64,000 nt of DNA from SZUA-87 sp041687805 (lineage in GTDB: Bacteria > Actinomycetota > Acidimicrobiia > Acidimicrobiales > Aldehydirespiratoraceae), in NCBI GenBank assembly GCA_041687805.1, contig JBDNJK010000116.1, positions 21,512-85,511 of the forward strand, in the 5' to 3' direction. Below are positions 52,303 through 60,420 of the stretch, piece by piece (within the stretch, counting starts at the first letter, position 1; each line of letters starts with the position of its first letter). Made by a program: the position numbers and the translations under genes. A model generated the notes under the pieces. It worked only from the letters and a program-made list of their open reading frames with translations. It was not told where the DNA came from and ran no database searches.

Positions 52303-53592
52303 TTAGGGCAGGAACGGTGCTGGATTCACCACAATGCCGTTGACACGCACCTCGAAATGCAGATGTGGTCCGGTCGACCACCCGGTGCTTCCGATCAAAC
52401 CGATCGTCTCGCCGCCGACCACTTGATCGCCCGCGGTCACAAGAATTTTCGACTGGTGTGCGTAGAGGGTGGAGAAACCGTCACCGTGGTCGATGATGAC
52501 CGCGTTGCCGTAGCCATTGTGCCAACGTGCTGAGATGACCACGCCGTCGGCAGCTGCGGATATCGGGTCGCCGGAACGGGCCTGCATGTCAATTCCGGGA
52601 TGCGATGAGGTGCTGCCGAAGATCGGGTGGGTGCGAGGGCCGAACGGGCTGGAGATTCTTCCTGGAACCGGACGATTGGTGACAACAAAATCGCCGATAG
52701 GCGAAACTGGCTGTGTTGGCGAAGACCCATTAGATCCTGAGGATCGAGAGGCCACTTGATCAGCTGCTGCCTGAGCAGCTGCTTGAGCGGCTGCTTTGCG
52801 TGCCGCCTCGTCCGCGGCCTTGCGTGCCGCTTCTACGGCAGCCTTGCGCGCCAGTTCGGCCTCAATCCCCTGGATTTCGCTCTCGATATCGAGGTTGGCC
52901 TGATCGAGCTGATCGATGTTGAATTGCCACTCGGCCACCCGATCTTGCAGCTCAGAACGCAGCTGCTCCTGCTCGGTTCTCGCTAAGTCGAGACTGGCCA
53001 GGTGGGCGACGCGTGAGGCACGCAGGTCTTCTGCCGCGGCGGCCGCGGCATCAGCCGCGTCTCCCGCGCTGAGCCGTCGAGCTTCGACAGACCTCAGCTC
53101 ATCGATCAACTGAGTCATGTCTCCCACGATGTCGTCGAGAAATGAGCGTCGCAGTGCTTCATCCATCAGGTTGCTGTTGTTGAGCTGTGACATTGCCGAC
53201 GCCGACGGCCGGATGTAGGCGTCGATCGCGTTCTCCCGCAACTGGTCGCGCAGCGACTGAAGTTGATCATCAAACGATGCGGCCTCGGCGCGGAATCTGG
53301 CCGCATCGGCCTCGGCATCGAGAATGGCTCGCTCTGCTGCTGCCACTTTCGATTCCTGAAGTGACACCTGCACATCGAGGGCGGAAATTGCGTCGACCAG
53401 TTCCTGATCATGGGACGTCAATAAATCAATATGAGCTGCAGCATCAGCGGCCCGACCTACGTTTTCCTCACGCTGTGATCGAAGATCATCAATCGTGTCT
53501 TGGGCCAGCGCCGGGACAACCATACCCAGCACAATTGCCGCAATCAGGGCCACCGCAGGGATGGGCGCGCGCACATGAAACTTCCGTAGCAT
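52303..53592 (-). CDS. Secreted M23 (LytM) peptidase with coiled-coil region, EnvC/RipA-like layout
   Basis: Signal peptide MLRKFHVRAPIPAVALIAAI ending in ALA-Q, then a long coiled coil (about 30-280) rich in Ala and Leu, then an Ala/Lys-rich repeat (AARKAADEAARKAAAQAAAQ), and a C-terminal M23 domain. The zinc set is present: SHPGIDMQA, HGDGFSTLYAHQS and GPHLHFEVRVNG. It is probably a peptidoglycan endopeptidase or an activator of one. The start at 53592 gives the best signal peptide and follows a TACGAT hexamer by 8 bases, so the transcript could be leaderless; ATG at 53619 is the alternative. Confidence 0.88.
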   Translation of the reverse strand: MLRKFHVRAPIPAVALIAAIVLGMVVPALAQDTIDDLRSQREENVGRAADAAAHIDLLTSHDQELVDAISALDVQVSLQESKVAAAERAILDAEADAARFRAEAASFDDQLQSLRDQLRENAIDAYIRPSASAMSQLNNSNLMDEALRRSFLDDIVGDMTQLIDELRSVEARRLSAGDAADAAAAAAEDLRASRVAHLASLDLARTEQEQLRSELQDRVAEWQFNIDQLDQANLDIESEIQGIEAELARKAAVEAARKAADEAARKAAAQAAAQAAADQVASRSSGSNGSSPTQPVSPIGDFVVTNRPVPGRISSPFGPRTHPIFGSTSSHPGIDMQARSGDPISAAADGVVISARWHNGYGNAVIIDHGDGFSTLYAHQSKILVTAGDQVVGGETIGLIGSTGWSTGPHLHFEVRVNGIVVNPAPFLP

Positions 53593-53656
53593 TCCTACCA
53601 ATCGTAACAGAACTGACATGAACTCGGTCGTCAGGCATCCAATAGGTTTGTCGACC

Positions 53657-54439
53657 ATGACTCTTGATGGCTATCGGATCGAACCGTTCACAACTGAGGG
53701 AATAACCCACGATGTCTACCACCGCGGCGAGGGCCCCTGCGTGCTGGTTGCAGCCGAGGTGCCAGGAATCACACCCAAGGTTGCCGAGTTCGCCGATCGT
53801 TTGGTTGATCTTGGATTGTCGGTCGCTTTGCCATCAATGTTCGGCACGCCAGGCGTGGAGGGCACCATGCCACGTGCGTTGCGGGTAATCGGTCGAGCAT
53901 GTGTAAGCAACGAATTCCATTGTCTGGCAAAGCGCGACTCGGCTCCGGCCACCGCTTGGCTACGGGCGCTCGCTCGAAAGCTCCACCACGACCACGGCGG
54001 TCCGGGTATCGGTTTCGTGGGGATGTGCTTCACCGGAGGTTTCGGTTTGGCCATGATGCTCGACGACACTGTCATTGCCCCGGTCTTGAGCCAGCCCTCC
54101 CAACCATTCCCCTTCGGAAAGGAGCGCAAAGCATCGGTAGGGCTCGACGCCAACGAGCTTGAGATCGTCGCGGAACGAGCAGCTCAGGGATGCGCTGTGC
54201 TCGGCCTGCGTTTCACCAACGACTCCGCTGTGCCCCCGGAACGATTCGAGACACTCAGATCCGTGCTGGGCGACAACTTCGTTGGCATCGAGATCACCAG
54301 CCCCGACCCGGCGCTCAACATTCCAAAAAATGCCCACAGCGTTCTGACAGAACACCTCGTCGATCAACCCGGGCACCCCACTCGTGAAGCCCTCGATCAG
54401 GTGCTCGAATTCCTCACAACCCGGCTACATGCTGCGTGA
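53657..54439 (+). CDS. Dienelactone hydrolase-like alpha/beta hydrolase
   Basis: The nucleophile motif is GFVGMCFTGGFGLAMML, with Cys in the Gly-x-Cys-x-Gly-Gly setting of dienelactone hydrolases. VLVAAEVPGITPKVAEFADRL opens the fold and a Glu-rich helix follows. The acid and His positions of the triad are less clear; FTNDSAVPPERFETL covers the usual Asp region. The ATG at 53657 gives 260 residues; an upstream ATG at 53618 is less likely. Its substrate is unknown. It is divergent from the M23 gene. Confidence 0.85.
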   Translation: MTLDGYRIEPFTTEGITHDVYHRGEGPCVLVAAEVPGITPKVAEFADRLVDLGLSVALPSMFGTPGVEGTMPRALRVIGRACVSNEFHCLAKRDSAPATAWLRALARKLHHDHGGPGIGFVGMCFTGGFGLAMMLDDTVIAPVLSQPSQPFPFGKERKASVGLDANELEIVAERAAQGCAVLGLRFTNDSAVPPERFETLRSVLGDNFVGIEITSPDPALNIPKNAHSVLTEHLVDQPGHPTREALDQVLEFLTTRLHAA

Positions 54440-54443
54440 GCCT

Positions 54444-54459
54444 GGTTGGGTGAACAACC
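54444..54459. terminator. Possible short hairpin between convergent genes
   Basis: GGTTG-GGTGAA-CAACC is a 5-bp inverted repeat 5 bases after the hydrolase stop and 2 bases before the stop of the opposing membrane protein gene. No T-run. It may serve both transcripts, but the stem is short. Confidence 0.3.
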
Positions 54460-54460
54460 T

Positions 54461-55867
54461 CTAGAACGCTCCCAGCAGGATGATCAACCCCACCACCGTG
54501 TAGGAGATCATCGCCACCAACATCGAATACTGCGACCGCAGCGCCACACTCCGTTCGTATCTACTGATTGATCGGTCGTGCGCGGCAGCAACCGCCAGCA
54601 CATGGCCCACTGCAATGGCAGCCGTCTGGACCCATGCAATGGCTCCGGTCGATATGAGAGCCCAATTGATCGCGTAATCCTTGGTTCCGAAAAGATCCCA
54701 TCCGCGACCGAACGGGTCGCTGATCTGGATGATGAACCGCTGCCCATCGAGTACCAGAAGACTGAAATAGTGGGCAACCGTGTAGGCAACCATGATCGTC
54801 ACCAACGTCGGCCCGAAGAGATCACCAAGTTCATATTCCGATTCTCCGGTCACTCTCGACATCGATTTTATGGCAGCGAAAAACACCAACGCCACCAGTG
54901 CAATCACCACAGCGAGACCGAATGTGTTGATAAAGGTGAGCGACCACCCGGTGCTGCTGCCCGCCACCCGCGACCATGTCGAACTACGTGTGAAACCGTC
55001 GAAAGTGGTGGTTCCGAGAACCACGAGAATGAACGCCACAGTGCCCGGCTTCACCTCGAGGCGCGACACTCCAGACAGGGGCGGCCGGAACCTGAGCTTG
55101 CCTTCCTCTCGGAACAGCGGCGAGGCAGACGAGATAATCGACATCAACTGGCCGAAACCATCTGCCCGCCTGACGAAACCCTTGCCTCGCCATGCTGCAC
55201 CGCCCAGGATCGCGGCCGAATAGACGCTGAGATACAACGCCAGCGACCTCGGCGACGCGGCGCTGTGATACGCGAGTTCCATCCACGAGAACGATGCGAT
55301 GGCTACGACCGCCGGCCACACTGATTGAGCGCCGCCGGTCGCCTCTTGGGAGTCGCCTCCGCTCAGTCGTTCCCCTATCAGCCGCGCCTTGAGCCATGCC
55401 GCCGAATCGGCGATGGTGATGAACGGGTTGAATGCCGACCAGACGTCGCCGAACGCCGCCGACACGACCTGCATTCCCACCCAGAACACGATGTAGACGG
55501 CATCACCCGAAATGTTGACAGCGGAGTTTTCGTTTCCGAACCACGCCGCGTACATGAGCACACCGAACATGGCCACGCCGGTCGCCTTGGTGATCCAGAA
55601 AAGCCAGATCGGCGGTTGAATCCATCTCGGCAGGGTGCGCCCTTTGGCAGCAGACTCGAGCAACGGCTTCGACCAAAATGCACCAAGAGCCACAAACGAA
55701 CTCGCCACCGCGAAACCGGCGGCCCATGTCATCTGCCACGCAGGCAGGGGAAGGTCGGTTCTGCCGCCGATGCCGTGTGCCGCTGCAGGGTCGGCAAGCA
55801 AGCTGAGGGAGAGCGTCGTCGCCATCGACGCGCCAACACCAATGGTCGCTCTTCTCGACAACCTCAC
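54461..55867 (-). CDS. Polytopic membrane protein of unknown function (HGIGGRTDLPLP family)
   Basis: I see a signal-like N-terminus (RRATIGVGASMATTLSLSLL) ending near AAAHGIGGRTDLPLPAW, then about ten to eleven membrane helices over 468 residues. Conserved-looking charged spots are PFITIADSAAWLKARLIGER, WMELAYHSAASPRSLALYL and AYTVAHYFSLLVLDGQRFIIQISDPFGRGWDLFG. Proteins of this type in actinobacteria are sometimes named fenitrothion hydrolase by similarity; I do not trust that as a function. It starts with GTG overlapping the lipoprotein gene stop as GTGA, so the two are coupled. Confidence 0.7.
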   Translation of the reverse strand: MRLSRRATIGVGASMATTLSLSLLADPAAAHGIGGRTDLPLPAWQMTWAAGFAVASSFVALGAFWSKPLLESAAKGRTLPRWIQPPIWLFWITKATGVAMFGVLMYAAWFGNENSAVNISGDAVYIVFWVGMQVVSAAFGDVWSAFNPFITIADSAAWLKARLIGERLSGGDSQEATGGAQSVWPAVVAIASFSWMELAYHSAASPRSLALYLSVYSAAILGGAAWRGKGFVRRADGFGQLMSIISSASPLFREEGKLRFRPPLSGVSRLEVKPGTVAFILVVLGTTTFDGFTRSSTWSRVAGSSTGWSLTFINTFGLAVVIALVALVFFAAIKSMSRVTGESEYELGDLFGPTLVTIMVAYTVAHYFSLLVLDGQRFIIQISDPFGRGWDLFGTKDYAINWALISTGAIAWVQTAAIAVGHVLAVAAAHDRSISRYERSVALRSQYSMLVAMISYTVVGLIILLGAF

Positions 55868-56220
55868 GAAACGGTCAGCTTCAAAAGTTGCCGGCTCGTC
55901 GATTCAATCTCGATAGAGAACACACCCGGGATCAACGCGTCGAATTGAGTGCTGCCTGACCCACCGCTCAGATCGATGAACAAGTCGTAGCCGTGGATGT
56001 GCACACGCCCATCGAAATCGCCCGATACCGACACCGTCAAGGCATCTCCGCGGCTCACCGTGACCTGTCGAATTCCGCCAACCGGTGCTTCGCCACGTAT
56101 CTCGATCCCAATCACCACCGACGACTTGGTGCTGTTGTCGACCGATCCGCCTCCACAAGCTGTGACCAAGAGCGCCAGCGCCATGACCGCTACACCAACC
56201 AAGAGGACACGCAACCTCAC
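55864..56220 (-). CDS. Small lipoprotein with an HxHGYD cupredoxin-like domain
   Basis: The lipobox LVTAC places the lipidated Cys at residue 22. Residues 35-118 form a beta-rich domain: VVIGIEIRGEAPVGGIRQVTV, TVSVSGDFDGRVHIHGYDLFID and TQFDALIPGVFSIEIESTS. The pattern of a strand followed by HIHGYD (His74, His76) and a final PGxFxIE strand resembles the cupredoxin fold, and the two His could bind metal, though no Cys or Met ligand is visible in the usual place. GTG start overlaps the DUF6285 gene stop as GTGA. It is coupled on both sides. Confidence 0.7.
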   Translation of the reverse strand: MRLRVLLVGVAVMALALLVTACGGGSVDNSTKSSVVIGIEIRGEAPVGGIRQVTVSRGDALTVSVSGDFDGRVHIHGYDLFIDLSGGSGSTQFDALIPGVFSIEIESTSRQLLKLTVS

Positions 56221-56630
56221 GTCTGGTTTCCCTTCGAAACGGAATCGCGGTGCGGTTCGAGAGCTTCATCACGGTAGCCGGGATTGGCAACTCTGAGTTT
56301 GGCCAAAGTAACTTCCCACAGCTCGTGGGCCAATTGGCGGTGTCTACCGTCGAATCCCCCAGACCTAACGACTTCTGCGAGCTCAGCATCATCAGCGACC
56401 CCGAGACGCCCGAGCCGAAGCGCATGCTGACGTGCGTCGGTGTCTTTGGACTCCAATTCTCGTAACGCCACCGTCAGTGCGTTGGCAGACACCCGCGCCA
56501 TCCACCGGGCACGGCCCGCGTCAGACGATCCGGCCTCGGCCGAGAGATGATCACGCGCCGCCTCAATGAGATCAGTCGCCGGTGGTGCGTCATGGGGCCA
56601 ATTGGTGCGAGCACGGCGAACGTTGCTCAC
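56217..56630 (-). CDS. DUF6285-like small helical protein
   Basis: A 137-residue helical protein starting at GTG 56630, which has GGAG 8 bases upstream and overlaps the phosphotransferase stop as GTGA. LIEAARDHLSAEAGSSD, WMARVSANALTVALRELE and LRVANPGYRDEALEPHR are the recognisable elements of DUF6285, which is commonly found next to ACAD10-type phosphotransferases, as here. Biochemistry is unknown. The open frame upstream of 56630 is not coding. Confidence 0.65.
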   Translation of the reverse strand: MSNVRRARTNWPHDAPPATDLIEAARDHLSAEAGSSDAGRARWMARVSANALTVALRELESKDTDARQHALRLGRLGVADDAELAEVVRSGGFDGRHRQLAHELWEVTLAKLRVANPGYRDEALEPHRDSVSKGNQT

Positions 56631-57609
56631 GAGATCAACTCCGGGAGGAGCGAGAGCGCGTCGTACTCGACCTCGGCGATCCGTCTCCCGATCATCGCCA
56701 TCTCGATCGACCGAGTGCGACCGCAACGAAAATCGTCGACCAGCACGAGACAGGCGTTCCCCCAACGAAGCGTGGCCAAACCTCCCACCACCTCAGATCA
56801 TCCACGTTGACCCGTCGACCACCGGCCGCCTCGTAGGACTCGAGAAGCTCTGTCTTGGAGCCAATTCCGGCTACCTCACCAGCGCCTCCGAACCTCCACG
56901 CTCTGGCGCACAACCATCCGAGATCGCTGCGAGGGTCACCAACATGACAGAGCTCCCAGTCGAGAACCGCCGCTATCCCACTCTCTGCAACGAGCAGGTT
57001 GCCCAATCGAAAATCGCCATGGACCACGGAGGAGCCCGCGGCAGGTGGCCGGTTTGAGGCCAGCCATCTGAAGACCAGATCGAATACGGGATGAGGGTCG
57101 TCGAAACTCTCGTAGACATTTCTCTGATACTCGATCGGGTCGTCGACTCTCGTCAGCAGGCCGTCGACCGATGACACGTCGAGAGCGTGAATCGCTGCCA
57201 GCTCTCTCGCACACTGCGCAACGAACGTGTTCCTCGCGGATTCGAGGCGCGGCTCACGAAGTATCCGTCGGGGGATCGACTCGCCGTCGATTCTCCTGAC
57301 GATCGTAAAATCTCGTTCAAGTGGACCTGCTCCGACCCCATCGAGCACCACCTCCGGGGCAGCCACGCCACCGTCTCGGGCCAGACGAAGGATCGCTGCT
57401 TCAGCCGATCTGACTCCAGTTGGGGCAGCGCCGGCCCTGGCGCGCTGCATGATCAGCGGCTCACTCCCCTGTCCGGTCACCGCATCAAATGACCATGTCT
57501 CACGGCTGGCACCAGCCGACAACTGATGCAGATTGGTGACCTCGACGTCGCCCATCACGGGCCCAAGGACCTTGTGAAGACCGCGCTCGACCTCAATGTT
57601 GGCACTCAC
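56627..57609 (-). pseudogene. APH/ACAD10-like phosphotransferase, single-base frameshift
   Basis: The kinase-like fold of aminoglycoside/choline phosphotransferases: SVVHGDFRLGNLLVAESGIAAVLDWELCHVGDPRSDLGWL carries the catalytic HGDxxxxN and DWE motifs. From GTG 57609 the frame runs to WWEVW near 56776 and then shifts. One frame over, the chain continues LRWGNACLVLVDDFRCGRTRSIEM through LLPELIS to a TGA at 56627, overlapping the DUF6285 start. Adding one G at 56776-56777 restores WWEVWATLRWGNACLV and about 327 residues. These proteins are often linked to acyl-CoA metabolism. Confidence 0.8.
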
Positions 57610-58368
57610 CGGAAGTCGGTACCGACCGGCCGACCGTCGACGATCTGGTCGAAGTACTCGCTCATTCCCATGCCGAGCATGCCGTTGCATTCGAAGCTCG
57701 TCATCGCCTCGGTTATGCGTGTGACAAGCTGCTGGCCATCGTCGCTGGTTCGCCGATTCCGAAGTGGGATCATCGATAACACTTTGCCGTCAACTTCATA
57801 TTCGGCATCGTCGGTGAGGGCCCAACATCGCATTGCCGTCTGATAGCCATCGTCGTCCCAGTCGGACTCGACTCTGCAATCTCGGATCTTGTGGTACTCC
57901 CCAGCCGACAACACCATTCCACCGCGGGTCGGCTCCCCGTCATGGTCGACTATCGACAACATCATCGCGAAGTCAGGGCTAAAGATCATTGGCAGCCATC
58001 GATACCACCGAAGTGCCTGCCAGTAACGCGGCCCCCACGACTTGTCGCGCAACCCCAAACCGTCGAGCTCGATGACTTCGTCGCCGACCCTGATCGTGCC
58101 CTTCACGGCGGTGTGCTGTTCGTAGTGAGCCTTGGCGAAGCTCTTGGCGGCGTTGGTTTCGATCGGCTGGCCATCTGCTCTCACCGGCATCCCCCCGAAC
58201 ATCGGCGATACTCCCACGACCTCAAGACTCACCTTGCTGTCGACGAAGGGATTGTTCTTGAATGCCTGACGCGGCTCCGACTCGATGCGGAGATGCTTGA
58301 ACGGGTTCGAGCACCGTAACGATCTCGGAATCGGTCATGGACCAATGCGGCGTGGCCATCATCTCCAT
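57606..58368 (-). pseudogene. CrtC/AttH-like lipocalin-fold protein, N-terminally short and probably frameshifted
   Basis: The intact part (57606-58232, 208 residues from GTG) has LDGLGLRDKSWGPRYWQALRWYRW and ECNGMLGMGMSEYFDQIVDG, typical of the C-terminal half of large actinobacterial proteins related to CrtC/AttH. Coding-like sequence continues upstream: MATPHWSMTDSEIVTVLEP in one frame and FKHLRIESEPRQAFKNNPFV in the next. Removing one C from the CCC at 58302-58304 joins them. Even so, about 100 N-terminal residues expected in the family are absent because a terminator and another operon lie just upstream. Substrate unknown. GTGA overlap with the phosphotransferase gene. Confidence 0.6.
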
Positions 58369-58388
58369 TGGTTACCAGAGATGACGGC

Positions 58389-58419
58389 GGCGGGCCGAAC
58401 CAAAGTGGGTCGGCCCGCC
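58389..58419 (-). terminator. Strong hairpin after the ABC importer operon
   Basis: A perfect 10-bp stem, GGCGGGCCGA with TCGGCCCGCC, around an 11-base loop, 18 bases past the stop of the binding-protein gene. It is followed by no T-run. It probably ends the five-to-six gene catabolic operon and separates it from the truncated gene below. Confidence 0.7.
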
Positions 58420-58437
58420 ACAATCATGAACTATGTG

Positions 58438-59580
58438 TCACTCACCCCCGGCGAGGAGTGTGACCTCAATTGGCGACCAGCCATTGCCGATCACGTCGAC
58501 TCCCTTGTCTTTCAACAAGGCAATCGCGGCGTTTGCATATTGGTTGGTGAACGCAGTGGCATCAGGCGCCGCAGCGAGCACACCTTCGCTGGTGGCCACG
58601 TCGATGGTCTGATCCCACAGGGCTTGGTCAATCACGCCCGCACCACCGGGTGATGGCCAGATCAACCTGTTGATTTCGTTCATCTGCCAGGTCATGTGGG
58701 ACTTGCCCAGCACCGGGCTGTTGGCCAATACGATGTCGGCGCACTCGTTGACGTTGTCACGGCAGTAGGCCCAACCTTGCAGAGACGCAGCAACGAAACG
58801 GGTGGTCTGATCGTCGTATGCAGCATCACCCAAACGAGCACCATCGGCCCAGATCGCATCCTGGAGCATGGCCGTGCCGACGTCGTTCCAATTGATAACC
58901 GACAGGTCGGAGGGCTGGTACAGCTCACCGGTGGCCGTGTTGACGGTCTCGAGTACCTGGGCGTATTCGTTGTAGGTCATTGCCTGAGCGGCATCGATCT
59001 CACCGCTGATCAGCGCCAGCATGTCGAAGCTCTGCTGAACGATCTCGTTGTCAGATCCAGGCTCGACACCGTTGCGGCGCTGGCCGGCGAGCATTTCGAA
59101 TTCGTTGCCGTATCCCCAACTCCCGACCTTCTTGCCGGCGAGATCCGCCGGACCGTTGATGCCATTGTCGGCGAACGACACCTGCAAGGTGCCGCTGCGC
59201 TGGAAGACCTGGGCTACGTCAACGATGTTGACGTCGGATTCGCGACTCACGAGCGCCTTGGGAACCCAAGAGACCGCGTAGTCGACGGCACCCGATGCAA
59301 GTTGCTGCTGAGGAACGATGTCGACGCCACCCTCGACAATGGTCGTGTTGAGGCAGAAGTCGTCGTAGAAGCCCTTGTCCTTGGCGGCGTAGTAGCCGGC
59401 AAACTGCGACTGGGTGACCCACTGGAGCTGCAGGCTCACATCGTCGACCGTTGCACACGCGGCAGCATCGCCACCGGAGTTGTCAGCAGCGTTGCCACTA
59501 CCGCCATCGTCACCGCATGCCGCAGCGAGCAGGCTGAAAGCCAGCAATCCGGCTACAAGCGATATCCATTTCCTATTCAT
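58438..59580 (-). CDS. NMT1/THI5-like ABC importer substrate-binding lipoprotein
   Basis: Lipobox LLAAAC places the lipidated cysteine near residue 22. The mature domain has LQLQWVTQSQFAGYYAAKDKGFY and VPQQQLASGAVDYAVSWVPKAL, close to the NMT1/THI5 family that binds pyrimidine and riboflavin precursors and related heterocycles; GSWGYGNEFEMLAGQRR and AAQAMTYNEYAQVLE follow. Length 380. GGAGGGG 5 bases upstream of the ATG is the strongest ribosome site of the operon, fitting high expression of a binding protein. Two permeases and an ATPase precede it. Confidence 0.88.
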   Translation of the reverse strand: MNRKWISLVAGLLAFSLLAAACGDDGGSGNAADNSGGDAAACATVDDVSLQLQWVTQSQFAGYYAAKDKGFYDDFCLNTTIVEGGVDIVPQQQLASGAVDYAVSWVPKALVSRESDVNIVDVAQVFQRSGTLQVSFADNGINGPADLAGKKVGSWGYGNEFEMLAGQRRNGVEPGSDNEIVQQSFDMLALISGEIDAAQAMTYNEYAQVLETVNTATGELYQPSDLSVINWNDVGTAMLQDAIWADGARLGDAAYDDQTTRFVAASLQGWAYCRDNVNECADIVLANSPVLGKSHMTWQMNEINRLIWPSPGGAGVIDQALWDQTIDVATSEGVLAAAPDATAFTNQYANAAIALLKDKGVDVIGNGWSPIEVTLLAGGE

Positions 59581-59585
59581 AATTT

Positions 59586-59592
59586 CCCCTCC
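59586..59592 (-). promoter_or_regulatory. Strong ribosome binding site of the binding-protein gene
   Basis: Minus-strand GGAGGGG, then AAATT and ATG at 59580. It lies in a 66-base gap; the other genes of the operon overlap or nearly touch. Confidence 0.7.
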
Positions 59593-59646
59593 ATTATTGA
59601 TAGATCTGTGTTTGTCGAAAGTCGTACGAGCAAGCCGACGGCGTTG

Positions 59647-60420
59647 TCAGGTCGCTGCTGGGTCACCCTGTTTCCATGGCATCGACACTTTCTCGATCAC
59701 TGCCGACATGGCGAACAACGCTAGTCCAATAGCGCTGGCGACAACTATTGCAGCCCAGGCGTTGGCGTAGCGACTGAAGCTGGCGTTCTGGGTGATGAAC
59801 GGACCCAGCCGATTCTGCGGACCACCAAAATACTCTGCGACGATCGCTGCGATGACGCTCAGCGGAGCGGACAATCGCAGCGACGTCAGGAAGAACGGAA
59901 GCGCATTGGGAACTCGCACCATACGAAGCACGGTGGTTTCACTCGCGGCAAGTGATCGCATCAGTTCGATCTGATTGGGCTCCACCTCGGTGAGCCCCTT
60001 TGCCGTGTTGATGAACACCGGAAAGAACACGACAACGATCACCACAGCCATGTTGCTTCTGAAATCGGTGATCCCAAACCATGCGTTGAAGATCGGGGCG
60101 AGAGCGATGATCGGTGTGGCATTCAACGCCACGGCCAATGGAGTCACCGAACCCCTGAGCCATGCGAAGCGACTGATGACCAAAGCCAACAACGCACCCA
60201 TCACCACGCCGGCCAACAATCCCACCACGGCTGTCTTGCCGGTCTCCCAACCAGCCTCACGCAAAGGAGTCCATTGATCGCCGAGAGCTCTGACGATCGA
60301 CGATGGCTTGGGAAGAAGGAACTCTTTGATGTCGAATAGATTCACTACCCCCTCCCAACCCAGCACGATGATCGCGCCCACGACCACGGGAGGCCAGAAA
60401 GGGGCGAACCGGGCTTTCAC
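59647..60420 (-). CDS. ABC importer permease (BPD type), first of two
   Basis: A 257-residue BPD_transp_1 permease of the SsuC/TauC/ThiX type. Five to six helices; the EAA-like loop for ATPase contact lies at LTEVEPNQIELMRSLAASETTVLRMVRVPNALPFFLTSLRL. It starts with GTG overlapping the ATPase stop as GTGA. It differs clearly from the second permease (61199-62125), so the importer probably has a heterodimeric membrane domain. Confidence 0.9.
   Translation of the reverse strand: MKARFAPFWPPVVVGAIIVLGWEGVVNLFDIKEFLLPKPSSIVRALGDQWTPLREAGWETGKTAVVGLLAGVVMGALLALVISRFAWLRGSVTPLAVALNATPIIALAPIFNAWFGITDFRSNMAVVIVVVFFPVFINTAKGLTEVEPNQIELMRSLAASETTVLRMVRVPNALPFFLTSLRLSAPLSVIAAIVAEYFGGPQNRLGPFITQNASFSRYANAWAAIVVASAIGLALFAMSAVIEKVSMPWKQGDPAAT

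Noticed and set aside
54461..55867. Fenitrothion hydrolase as a function
   Set aside because: That name spreads by similarity; the sequence shows a polytopic membrane protein without a hydrolase motif.
58229..58423. 64-codon minus-strand open frame as a separate small gene
   Set aside because: It is a third frame across the broken lipocalin-like gene and the terminator, with low-complexity Ser/Arg composition.
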